NCBI GenBank assembly: GCA_030064795.1
Contig: JASJEI010000170.1
Coordinates: forward strand, 1 to 25,034
Direction: 5' to 3'
DNA: 25,034 nt
From: Pleurocapsa sp. MO_226.B13
GTDB taxonomy: Bacteria; Cyanobacteriota; Cyanobacteriia; Cyanobacteriales; Xenococcaceae
The notes beneath the pieces were generated by a model. That model was given only the letters and a program-made list of their open reading frames with translations, did no database searches and was not told the DNA's origin. Made by a program: the position numbers and the translations under genes. Positions 16,156 through 23,876 of this stretch are shown in pieces; within the stretch, counting starts at the first letter, position 1, and every line of letters starts with the position of its first letter.

Positions 16156-16853
16156 TGATTCAGTCTCCGATCGCCCAACAACTTACCTTGATGCAGTTAG
16201 CTGATTCTTTTTTTCCCACTGGTTCTTTTACCCTCTCTCACGGGTTAGAAACTTTGGTGCAAACGGGAAAAATTCAGTCGATGCCAGAATTGCAAATTTT
16301 TTTGCAGCTATTGTTACGTAACAAGGTAGGAGTAACCGATACAGTAGCCCTAATTCACGGTCATCGGGGGATTAGAAACGGCAACATGGAGGCAATAAGA
16401 CAGGCAGATAGACAACTATTCATCCAAACGGCGATCGCTAAAAATCGAGAAACTCAGCGTCAAAGCGGAAGGGCTTTATTAATGGTAGCTAGTTCTACTT
16501 GGCAAGATGAACGACTCAAAATCTTAAATCGAGAAGCTGCTAGGGGAAAAATACACTGTTTGCATCCCGTTATGTTTGGTGCAGTTGCTGCGATCGCGAG
16601 TTTGAGCGAACGAGATGCAGTACTAGCTTTTTTACATGGTTTGGTGACGAGTATCTTGGGCGCAGCAATTCGTTTGAGTGTTTTGGGACACATCCAAGCC
16701 CAGCAAGTTTTACTCCAACTAGCACCAGATATTGAGGCAGTTTGGTTGAAAGCTGCATCGATGGAGTTAGAACAGATGTGGTCTGGTACTCCTGCTATCG
16801 ATATCGCTCAAATGCAACATCCAAAATTGCCTCAAAGATTGTTTGCCAATTAA
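16155..16853 (+). CDS. ureF: Urease accessory protein UreF
   Basis: UreF acts with UreD and UreG and controls GTP hydrolysis during urease activation. The 232-residue protein has the conserved LMQLADSFFPTGSFTLSHGL and GRALLMVASS segments, and the C-terminal HPVMFGAVAA and AAIRLSVLGHIQAQQ. The initiator ATG overlaps the ureE stop by one base. A 28-bp palindrome lies between its stop and ureC. Confidence 0.95.
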   Translation: MIQSPIAQQLTLMQLADSFFPTGSFTLSHGLETLVQTGKIQSMPELQIFLQLLLRNKVGVTDTVALIHGHRGIRNGNMEAIRQADRQLFIQTAIAKNRETQRQSGRALLMVASSTWQDERLKILNREAARGKIHCLHPVMFGAVAAIASLSERDAVLAFLHGLVTSILGAAIRLSVLGHIQAQQVLLQLAPDIEAVWLKAASMELEQMWSGTPAIDIAQMQHPKLPQRLFAN

Positions 16854-16863
16854 TAGATGTGCC

Positions 16864-16891
16864 GTAGAGACGCGACATGTCGCGTCTCTAC
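16864..16891. repeat. Perfect 28-bp palindrome between ureF and ureC
   Basis: The half-site GTAGAGACGCGACA is followed directly by its exact reverse complement. There is no T tract after it. It is a common kind of cyanobacterial dispersed palindrome and could also stabilise or attenuate the transcript between ureF and ureC. Confidence 0.9.
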
Positions 16892-16926
16892 TCGATAGAA
16901 AAACATAAATGTGAGGAATTAAAACT

Positions 16927-18639
16927 ATGAGTTATCGTATGGATCGACGGGCGTATGCCGATACCTTTGGGGCAACAACAGGCGATCGCGTTCGTTTGGC
17001 AGATACGGAATTATTTATTGAAGTGGAACGGGACTACACTACCTATGGCGATGAGGTTAAGTTTGGTGGTGGTAAGGTAATCCGCGACGGGATGGGACAG
17101 TCTCCGATCTCTCGCGAAGATGGTGCGGTAGACATGGTAATTACTAACGCCCTAATTCTCGACTGGTGGGGTGTGGTTAAAGCCGATATCGGGATCAAAG
17201 ACGGCAAGATCGAAAAAATTGGCAAAGCAGGTAATCCCTATATTCAAGATAACGTCGATATTATTATTGGTGCTGCTACCGAAGTTGTTGCAGGGGAAGG
17301 ACATATCGTGACGGCGGGAGGAATAGACAGTCACATTCACTTTATCTGTCCCCAACAGATTGAAACGGCGATCGCCTCTGGCGTGACAACTATGCTTGGT
17401 GGCGGTACTGGCCCCGCTACGGGAACAAATGCTACTACCTGTACTCCTGGGGCATGGAATATCTGGATGATGCTACAGGCTGCCGATGCTTTTCCGATGA
17501 ATTTGGGCTTTTTGGGTAAGGGAAACAGTGCCAAACCAGAAGGGTTAACAGAACAAGTTAAAGCGGGTGCAATGGGTTTAAAACTCCACGAAGATTGGGG
17601 AACGACTCCCGCAGCGATCGATACTTGTCTGGGTGTCGCCAATGAATACGACGTTCAGGTGGCAATTCATACTGACACTCTCAATGAAGCTGGCTTTGTA
17701 GAAAATACGATCGCCGCTTTTAAAGACCGAGTAATTCATACTTACCATACCGAAGGGGCTGGAGGGGGACACGCACCAGATATTATTAAAGTCTGCGCCC
17801 TGAGTAACGTTTTGCCCTCCTCTACTAATCCTACTCGTCCCTTTACCGTCAATACTCTAGAAGAACATCTCGATATGTTGATGGTGTGTCACCACCTCGA
17901 TAAAAGCATTCCCGAAGACGTAGCCTTTGCCGAATCGAGGATACGCAGAGAAACTATTGCAGCCGAAGACATTTTACACGATTTAGGAGCATTTAGCGCG
18001 ATCGCCTCCGATTCTCAAGCAATGGGTAGAGTGGGAGAAGTAATCATTCGCACTTGGCAAACCGCCCACAAAATGAAAGTACAACGGGGTGTCTTATCCT
18101 CCCCCACAGAGGAAGTAGCCGACAATTTCCGCGCCAAACGCTATATTGCCAAATACACCATCAACCCCGCCATTATGCACGGCATCGCCGATTATGTCGG
18201 TTCCCTAGAAGAAGGCAAACTCGCCGATATCTGCCTCTGGAAACCCGCTATGTTTGGCGTAAAACCAGAAATCGTAATCAAGGGTGGTGCGATCGCTTGG
18301 GCGCAAATGGGCGATCCCAATGCTAGTATTCCCACTCCCCAACCAGTCTATATGCGTCCCATGTTTGCTAGCTTTGGTGGTGCAGTTAATAGCACTTCTT
18401 TGACCTTTGTATCCCAAGCAGCATTAGATGCAGGTATACCCAAACAAATCGGTCTCAAAACCCATGCTGTCGCCGTCAGCAATACTCGCAAAATCAGTAA
18501 AGCAGACATGAAACTTAACGAAGCTACCCCAGAAATAGAAGTAAATCCCGAAACCTATGAGGTGAAAGCAGACGGCGAACTATTAACCTGCGAACCAGCA
18601 TCAGTCTTACCGATGGCGCAGCGTTATTTTCTCTTTTGA
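16927..18639 (+). CDS. ureC: Urease alpha (catalytic) subunit
   Basis: UreC carries the dinickel active site of urease. All ligands are present with a +2 offset from Klebsiella numbering: H136 and H138 (SHIHFI), carbamylated K219 with H221 (GLKLHEDWG), H248 (IHTDTLNE), H274 ([11 protein letters not shown]), H322 of the mobile flap (VCHHLD) and D362 (ASDSQAMGR). The 570 residues are full length. GAGGAATT lies 8 bases before the ATG. It is the last gene of the cluster, 73 bases after ureF, whereas structural genes usually come together. Without ureA in the window the gamma subunit must be encoded elsewhere. Confidence 0.98.
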   Translation: MSYRMDRRAYADTFGATTGDRVRLADTELFIEVERDYTTYGDEVKFGGGKVIRDGMGQSPISREDGAVDMVITNALILDWWGVVKADIGIKDGKIEKIGKAGNPYIQDNVDIIIGAATEVVAGEGHIVTAGGIDSHIHFICPQQIETAIASGVTTMLGGGTGPATGTNATTCTPGAWNIWMMLQAADAFPMNLGFLGKGNSAKPEGLTEQVKAGAMGLKLHEDWGTTPAAIDTCLGVANEYDVQVAIHTDTLNEAGFVENTIAAFKDRVIHTYHTEGAGGGHAPDIIKVCALSNVLPSSTNPTRPFTVNTLEEHLDMLMVCHHLDKSIPEDVAFAESRIRRETIAAEDILHDLGAFSAIASDSQAMGRVGEVIIRTWQTAHKMKVQRGVLSSPTEEVADNFRAKRYIAKYTINPAIMHGIADYVGSLEEGKLADICLWKPAMFGVKPEIVIKGGAIAWAQMGDPNASIPTPQPVYMRPMFASFGGAVNSTSLTFVSQAALDAGIPKQIGLKTHAVAVSNTRKISKADMKLNEATPEIEVNPETYEVKADGELLTCEPASVLPMAQRYFLF

Positions 18640-18946
18640 TGGCGGTTTTTCCTCAAGGCGATCGCACTTTCTGCTACTCATAAAAATCTATCTTCCTCGA
18701 CACTTTCTCATAATTTTCGACTGCTATACAAATAGTTTTAGGCGATGAAACCATTTTAGGTTAAGAGTCACTGGCTCTTGACTAGCAGTTCCCCATTCCA
18801 TTGCTCATCTGAGAATTCTATTAACTTGTGTAACAATTTTCAGTATTTATTAAAAAACATTAAATTTGCTAGACATAATTGCTATGCTGTGTACGCAGGG
18901 CGATTAAACAAAAAATCGTTTGATATCTTCAATCTAGGAGGTAATT
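18640..18946 (+). other. Spacer after ureC; leader of the small ORF
   Basis: No gene is supported here. It contains one HIP1 site and a short AAGAG/CTCTT hairpin (18763-18779). AT-rich DNA then leads to the strong ribosome binding site of the following ORF. TATGCT at 18883-18888 could be a -10 box, but no convincing -35 box is spaced correctly. Confidence 0.4.
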
Positions 18947-19129
18947 ATGTTGGAACGGAGAAAGAAGATACGTCGTTCGATTTCTATAGAGCAAATCAAG
19001 GAAATTTATCGAGATCATCCCAGTATGCGTCGTATAAATGTTTTCAAAGAACAACTCAAACAAGAGAAATTGCAGGATAAAATTTTCTGTCAGTCGATTA
19101 AAAGAGAAATAGCCAACCATAGATTCTAA
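18947..19129 (+). CDS. Small basic protein of unknown function
   Basis: This 60-residue ORF (MLERRKKIRRSISIEQIKEI ... IKREIANHRF) is not recognised. It is rich in K and R and is predicted mostly helical, without a membrane segment or cysteine pairs (one Cys). Evidence that it is real: TAGGAGGT stands 6 bases before the ATG, a near-ideal Shine-Dalgarno that is rare in this window, and a rho-independent terminator follows at 19160-19195. The charge pattern suggests nucleic acid or ribosome binding, which is only inference. Neither neighbour explains it. Confidence 0.65.
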   Translation: MLERRKKIRRSISIEQIKEIYRDHPSMRRINVFKEQLKQEKLQDKIFCQSIKREIANHRF

Positions 19130-19131
19130 AG

Positions 19132-19160
19132 CGATGCCTTCGGCTAGCTTCGCAATCGCA
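19132..19160. repeat. Dispersed imperfect palindrome
   Basis: GCGATGCCTTCGGCTAGCTT followed by CGCAATCGC has ends that are inverted (GCGAT/ATCGC). In reverse complement it resembles the repeat inside ureE. It starts three bases after the small ORF stop. Confidence 0.55.
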
Positions 19161-19195
19161 ATTGGTAGTGAGATTAACGCTACCAATTTTTCTTC
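19160..19195 (+). terminator. Rho-independent terminator after the small ORF
   Basis: AATTGGTAG (19160-19168) pairs perfectly with CTACCAATT (19180-19188), followed by TTTTCTTCTTTT. It terminates plus-strand transcription of the 60-residue ORF and separates it from the convergent aldo/keto reductase. Confidence 0.85.
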
Positions 19196-19198
19196 TTT

Positions 19199-20182
19199 TC
19201 AAGCCTTATAAAACTCTACGGTTGTCCCTGCAAGATCGGCAACCTTATCGATTAAGTCCTGACGCTCTTGTTCGCTCATTGCCACAAAAGAATTAGCCAG
19301 ATCGACTTTTTCTTGCATCTGTTGGGGATTATTCGCACCTGTAACTATGACACTAACGGGTAATGACCAAGCAAAATTAATTGCTTCGGCAATACTAACT
19401 CGATTGGGAACAATTTTGGGATTATCTCCATGTTGTCCGTGACTCGAACCACCAAAAAAACCGCCATTGGCTAGAGTCTTCATCGCAATTACGCCGATAT
19501 TTCGTTCGACTAATTTAGCCATTGTCTGATTGATAAAGCTAGAATAACTCGGATCGGCAAGATTGACGGGCATTTGACAAGTATCAAAAATATCTGATTC
19601 TTCTAATACTTTTAAGTGTGCTTCTGGTTGACGATGACCAGTAAAACCAATATGCCTTACTTTTCCCGATGCTTTAGCTTCTGTCATTACCTCAAAGACT
19701 CCATTAGCAATGCGATCGCTCACATCTTCGGGACTATTTACACTATGAACTTGCCACAGATCGAGATAATCGGTATTTAACCTCCGCAAAGAGTCTTCTA
19801 AATCGCGACGAGCATTCTCGGCATCGCGGGCGGTAGTTTTAGTCATCAAATAAATTTCATCCCGATATTTAGGAGTCAGCAATTTACCCATGCGAGTTTC
19901 GCTACCTCCAGACTGGTACATTTCGGCCGTATCAAAAAAACGTACCCCACCTTCGAGGGCAATTTCAATCGTTTCTTGGGCATCTCTTTCGCTCATCCCT
20001 CCCAGATGCGCCCCACCTACACCCAGCATGGTTACAGCTTCGCCAGTGCGTCCTAGTTTTCTGAGGGGTAACAATTTCCCCAGGCGATCGCTTTTTTGTT
20101 GCTCTTGAGCATTAGTTTGAGATGCTAAGATTAGCCCTGCGGTAAAACTTCCCAACCATTTGAGTAACGAACGACGTTCCAT
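19199..20182 (-). CDS. Tat-exported aldo/keto reductase
   Basis: The 327-residue protein starts with a twin-arginine signal (MERRSLLKWLGSFTAGLILA, ending near TNA), so it should be folded in the cytoplasm and exported to the periplasm or lumen. The AKR barrel begins at LGRTGEAVTMLGVGGAHLGG. The catalytic tetrad is D84 and Y89 (FFDTAEMY), K115 (LMTKT) and H146 (LWQVHS). AKRs reduce carbonyls with NADPH; how an exported one would obtain the nucleotide is unclear, unless it is loaded before export. TAAGGTGAG lies before the ATG. The substrate is unknown. Confidence 0.88.
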   Translation of the reverse strand: MERRSLLKWLGSFTAGLILASQTNAQEQQKSDRLGKLLPLRKLGRTGEAVTMLGVGGAHLGGMSERDAQETIEIALEGGVRFFDTAEMYQSGGSETRMGKLLTPKYRDEIYLMTKTTARDAENARRDLEDSLRRLNTDYLDLWQVHSVNSPEDVSDRIANGVFEVMTEAKASGKVRHIGFTGHRQPEAHLKVLEESDIFDTCQMPVNLADPSYSSFINQTMAKLVERNIGVIAMKTLANGGFFGGSSHGQHGDNPKIVPNRVSIAEAINFAWSLPVSVIVTGANNPQQMQEKVDLANSFVAMSEQERQDLIDKVADLAGTTVEFYKA

Positions 20183-20293
20183 ATTAATCTCACCTTAGTG
20201 CTTTTAGGATCATTGTAGGGTAGCTTCCAAATTAGCATAGTCAGAGATTACGAGAGAAGTGGAATAGAGATTTTTCTGCATCGAAAATTCTGT

Positions 20294-20455
20294 TTGGTAG
20301 ACATCAATGTCGCTCTGCGATCGCCATTAAATCGCTATAACTTAGTTCAATTTAGCGGTGGAACAGATAATTTAGTTATTATTGAAGGCGATCGCTTTAT
20401 TCGACAACAAGAGCAAGATTTTCGCCCTCATTTACCTTTAATACTTCGTTGGTAA
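20294..20455 (+). other. Short open frame, possible gene remnant
   Basis: From a TTG the frame encodes 53 residues, including LNRYNLVQFSGGTDNLVIIE and FRPHLPLILRW, and ends at 20455. The composition is protein-like but there is no ribosome binding site or recognisable domain. It may be the C-terminal stub of a lost gene. It lies in the 400-base spacer between the reductase and the ParD-like gene. Confidence 0.25.
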
Positions 20456-20475
20456 AATTAAATTGATCGTTAGTT

Positions 20476-20543
20476 TGTAGGGTGGGCAATTAGTAATTTT
20501 GGCAACGATAATTTGCTCTCAATTATTTTTTGCCCATCCTACA
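20476..20543. repeat. Imperfect inverted repeat (TGTAGGGTGGGCA type)
   Basis: TGTAGGGTGGGCA (20476-20488) pairs with TGCCCATCCTACA (20531-20543), with a single G-T wobble, around a 42-base loop. The GTAGGGTGGGCA motif is a known kind of cyanobacterial dispersed repeat. It ends 40 bases before the ParD-like start. Confidence 0.8.
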
Positions 20544-20582
20544 TTTTTTCCTTGTATGTACCAATGTCTCAGAAAAAAAATT

Positions 20583-20804
20583 ATGAATATACAACTCAAA
20601 CCCGAACAGGAAAAATTTATTCAAGACAAAATTGCCAGCGGTGCATACAGTAACGCTGAGGATGTCATTGCTGAAGCATTTAAATTATTAGAGATAAGAG
20701 AAAGAAAGCTAAATGAACTGCGAGATAAAATCACTGTTGGAACAGAACAATTAGCTAACGGGCAATTAACCGACGGTGAAGAAGTTTTTAATCGCTTTAA
20801 TTAA
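20583..20804 (+). CDS. ParD-like ribbon-helix-helix antitoxin, orphan
   Basis: The 73-residue protein MNIQLKPEQEKFIQDKIASG ... YSNAEDVIAEAFKLLEIRER matches the ParD/CC2985 antitoxin family. A short N-terminal beta strand and two helices for DNA binding are followed by a charged C-terminus that would wrap the ParE toxin. An in-frame upstream start at 20499 would add 28 unrelated hydrophobic residues encoded by repeat DNA, so ATG 20583 is preferred. No ParE follows: the next gene is convergent and unrelated. It is probably autoregulatory if still expressed. Confidence 0.75.
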   Translation: MNIQLKPEQEKFIQDKIASGAYSNAEDVIAEAFKLLEIRERKLNELRDKITVGTEQLANGQLTDGEEVFNRFN

Positions 20805-20817
20805 GTTAATTAAATCA

Positions 20818-21795
20818 TCAATCAAAAGTTAATTTGCTCTCTTTACGAAAACTTTCTGGGGTTTTTCCCGTCCAAGTATGAAAAGCACGGAAAAATGAGT
20901 TTGGATCGTCAAAACCTAATAAAAAAGAGATTTCACCACCAGATGTGCTTGAGTTAGTCAAATAATATCGTGCTAATTTTTCACGGGTCTGATTTAATTC
21001 CATTTTAAAGCTAGTTGATTCTTCTTGTAATCGCCGTTGCAAAGTTCGTTTACTCACTCCTAATTTATGAGCTACATCCTCAATTGAAGATTGACCAGTT
21101 GGTAATAATTCCAGTAAGGCACTCCTAACGCGATCGCTGAAACTAGCATTAAGTTCCAAATCTATAAGCCTTTTCCTAAGTTCGGGTTCAAAAAACTGCC
21201 ACATTGATTCATTTTTAGTTAAAAATGGACATTGAGCATCTACGATGGAGAATCTAATTTGATTTTTTTCTCCCAACTGAGGAGTAGTACCGAAAAAATC
21301 AATATATGCCTCTTCAATATTTAATTTTTCTTGAGTCAGAATTTTCAGCGGGACAATATGTTCTCTAGTTGCTAGACGAATTAAATGAACTAGAAACACT
21401 GATTCGGTTGCTACTAACAATCCAGGCAATTTTTCATGAGGATCGATAGAGTCAACAGTCAAGGTGACATTTGTTTTGCTTTCAGTAACATCAAGAGTCA
21501 TTGGTCCAAGGAGTTTCTTAAACTGACTTAATCGTTTCATTGCCACTAAAAGGTTAGGACTACAAAGGGTGGCAAAAAGTGGTGGATTAAATGATTCAAC
21601 TGGTGCTGCTTGACCCAACTTTAAAGGAAAAGCAGGGTCGTTTACTGTTTCACCCAACCCTACCCAAAATCGAAAATATTCGGTTGAGTTTAAAGTTACT
21701 GTTTGACGAGAAAAAATATCTGTTGGTAATTGAGCGCGAGTTAACACCTCGCAAACACTTATACCAAAGTCTTTAAATATGAGTATAGTTGTATA
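20818..21795 (-). pseudogene. AraC-family regulator, 5'-truncated
   Basis: The body is well preserved. An N-terminal arabinose-binding-like domain contains FRFWVGLGETVNDPAFPLKL. A C-terminal AraC DNA-binding domain has IEDVAHKLGVSKRTLQRRLQ and ISFLLGFDDPNSFFRAFHTW. Homology begins upstream of the first possible start (GTG at 21747): the open frame already reads LIFKDFGISVCEVLTRAQLP, then runs into the end of the hydrolase remnant and a stop at 21805-21807, with no ATG, GTG or TTG before V-L-T-R. The N-terminus and promoter are therefore lost, unless the internal GTG is used. The junction lies within about 21776-21800. Confidence 0.75.
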
Positions 21796-22194
21796 TCGAA
21801 AACCCTAACACAGGTTCCATCGATATCAGGCTTAGTTCATTTTTCCAATTGGGAACATCTCCTGGTTTACCTGACAGATAATAATCCCGCATTCCTAAGG
21901 TAATAGGTCGAGCTGTTTTTATTTCTTCTTCTGTCTCAGGCACAAGCTTAATCGTCATATCCTCACCTGTCTCAAAGTATTTTTGTCGGGCAGCAGCAGC
22001 AGCGGGTAGAAGATTGGCACGTAAATTAGCTGAACCGCCCATAGCTTCCAGATATTCCTCTGACGATGTTAAATATGGGCTGACGATTGCCACAGCCTTT
22101 ACCCTGGAGTCGAAAGCTGCTGCATAGGATGCGTATCCAGCCCCCGCACATACACCCATGTTAAAAATATTGTCTACATCCACTTCTTCGAGAG
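21773..22194 (-). pseudogene. Alpha/beta hydrolase lipoprotein, middle fragment
   Basis: This is the continuation of the hydrolase whose N-terminus lies at 23877-24330. It starts LEEVDVDNIFNMGVCAGAGY, where GVCAG is the nucleophile elbow with cysteine as in dienelactone-hydrolase-like enzymes, and ends PVLGFSIYNYTHI. Members of this family normally continue for some 70 residues with the Asp and His of the triad (a TxAMxxHG-like and ATHxDxY-like region), which are missing. The gene is thus broken twice: by the IS110 insertion and by a deletion joining it to the AraC gene. Confidence 0.75.
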
Positions 22195-22296
22195 CGCCCC
22201 ACGGGCGCTAGGGCACCCGTTATGGAGGGAAGAAACACTAGGGAAGGAGCGATCGCCTTAAACCAAGAGCTGATAGAGACGTGAGTCAGAGACAAT

Positions 22297-22494
22297 CTCC
22301 TCAATTCTTGTATATTATTCCTGTATCCTGACAGTTAAAACCGTAACTTCAATGGTGCGATCGTGCCCGCTCGAGAGCGTGGTTCTGGGGATGATGGTTA
22401 TGACATTGGTGAAGGGCTTATACCTATCCCGTTTAGGAGAATCTAACCCAAAATCAACCCAGGTCAGGATACATAGGAACCGAGAATTGAGGAG
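22297..22494 (+). ncRNA. Candidate IS110 bridge (seek) RNA
   Basis: The non-coding left end folds strongly. CTCCTCAATTCT (22297-22308) pairs perfectly with 22483-22494, and TGTATCCTGAC (22322-22332) with 22463-22473. Inside, arm 1 (22347-22354 with 22404-22414; 22360-22368 with 22387-22395) presents an 18-base loop containing TCGAGAG (22371-22377), identical to the left insertion junction 22188-22194. A second arm (about 22415-22449) contains TTAGGAG (22433-22439), identical to the element's right end 23873-23879. Both matches end in the shared GAG. This fits a target-binding and a donor-binding loop. Pairing was done by eye, so the exact ends and fold are uncertain. Confidence 0.6.
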
Positions 22495-22500
22495 TAAAGG

Positions 22501-23860
22501 ATGAAGATTCCCGCCGCTGGAAAAAGCCAAAAAGAGTCAAATTTCGAGCGAATCAATCCCCACGCTGCTGGGATAGATATCGGTTCAGGAGAACATTGGG
22601 TCTGTGTACCCTCTGACCGAGCTGAACAAAACGTCCGCAGCTTTGGTTGTTTTACCCCCGACCTGATAGCTCTGGCTGAGTGGTTAATCGAGTGTCAGGT
22701 GGAGACAGTAGCGATTGCTTGCAACAGGAGTGTATTGGATTCCTCTGTTTCAAATCCTGGAAGCTAAGGGTCTGAAAGTTAATCTGGTTAACGCCCACCA
22801 TGTCAAAACTGTTCCCGGTCGGAAAAGTGATGTCCTCGATTGTCAATGGTTACAGAAATTGCATACTTTTGGTTTATTATCGGCATCTTTTCGTCCCGAT
22901 AACCAAGTTTGTGTTCTGCGCAGTTATATCAGACAACGGGAAACCTTAATCAAAGAGGCGGCGACTCACGAAAGAGCGGATGCAGAAAGCATTGATTCAG
23001 ATGAATCTCCAACTCCATAAAGTAGTTAGTGACATCACGCTTAGTCACGGGAATGGCAATCATCAGAGCAATTGTAGCAGGAGAGAGAAATCCACATAAG
23101 TTGGCCGTTCTCAAGGATAGACGCATTCACAGTAGCACCGAGCAAATCGCCAAGGCCTTAACTGGAGACTATCGAACCGAACATCTGTTTGTACTCCAAC
23201 AGGAATTGACCCTCTACGATATCTATCAACAGCAAATTGCTGCCACTGACCGAGAAATCGAGAATTGTCTAGCTAAATTTGAGAGCCAAACGGAAGAGGA
23301 GCCGCCACCCAGGAAAGGGAAAAAGCGCAAAAAAGCCCCAGGCAATGAGCCTGATTTTAACCTCCACCACCACCTGTTTCGCGTCAGTGGGGTAGATTTT
23401 ACCCAAATTGATGGACGAAGATGTCCTAACTGTGCAGACGATTCTCTCGGAAGTAGGATTAGACCCCACTCGTTTCCCTACGGTCAAGCACTTTTGCTCT
23501 TGGTTAGGTTTATGTCCTGGTTCGCGGATTAGCGGAGGCAAAGTCAAAAGTTCTCAAACCCGCAAGGTAGTTAACCGAGCTGCCAATGGCTTCAGAATAG
23601 CTGCTCAGTCTCTCAGTCGCTCTCGTTCAGCTCTTGGGGCATTTTATCGGCGACTGCGTTCTCGATTGGGGGCACCCAAAGCGATTACTGCTACTGCCCA
23701 CAAACTAGCCCGAATGTTCTATCTCTTATGGACCAAAGGACAACCTTATCGTGATCCTGGTGCTGATTATTACCAACAGCAACATCGAGAGCGAATGGTT
23801 AACAACGTGAAGAAAAAGGCGCTCTCCTTGGGTTTTGAACTAGTAGCTCAACCCCAGTAA
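22501..23860 (+). pseudogene. IS110-family DEDD transposase (recombinase), frameshifted
   Basis: The combined frames give a full IS110 protein: N-terminal RuvC-like DEDD domain (AAGIDIGSGEHWVCVPSDR, TGVYWIPLFQILEAKGLKVN, GRKSDVLDCQWLQKLHTFGL), coiled middle, and C-terminal Tnp domain with the serine region WLGLCPGSRISGGKVKSSQT. Frameshifts occur near 22718, 22975, 23035 and 23412. At the first shift the expected E-S-T-G motif reads A-C/A-T-G, so the catalytic glutamate also appears lost. The ATG at 22501 is preceded by GAGGAG, which lies in the 3' arm of the upstream RNA stem. It is not expected to make an active enzyme. Confidence 0.88.
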
Positions 23861-23876
23861 CAATGGTGTTTCTTAG

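Noticed and set aside
18054..18326. A plus-strand open frame inside ureC
   Set aside because: It overlaps ureC in another frame; ureC has all its active-site residues and explains the sequence.
18778..19080. A longer plus-strand frame overlapping the 60-residue ORF
   Set aside because: It starts at a TTG without ribosome binding site; the overlapping ATG frame at 18947 has an AGGAGGT at ideal spacing.
22315..22530. A minus-strand 71-residue frame in the IS110 left end
   Set aside because: No similarity or start signal; the region is better explained as a structured non-coding RNA.
22718..23412. Programmed frameshifting in the IS110 transposase
   Set aside because: Four separate shifts without slippery sequences, plus an apparent loss of the catalytic E, indicate decay rather than recoding.
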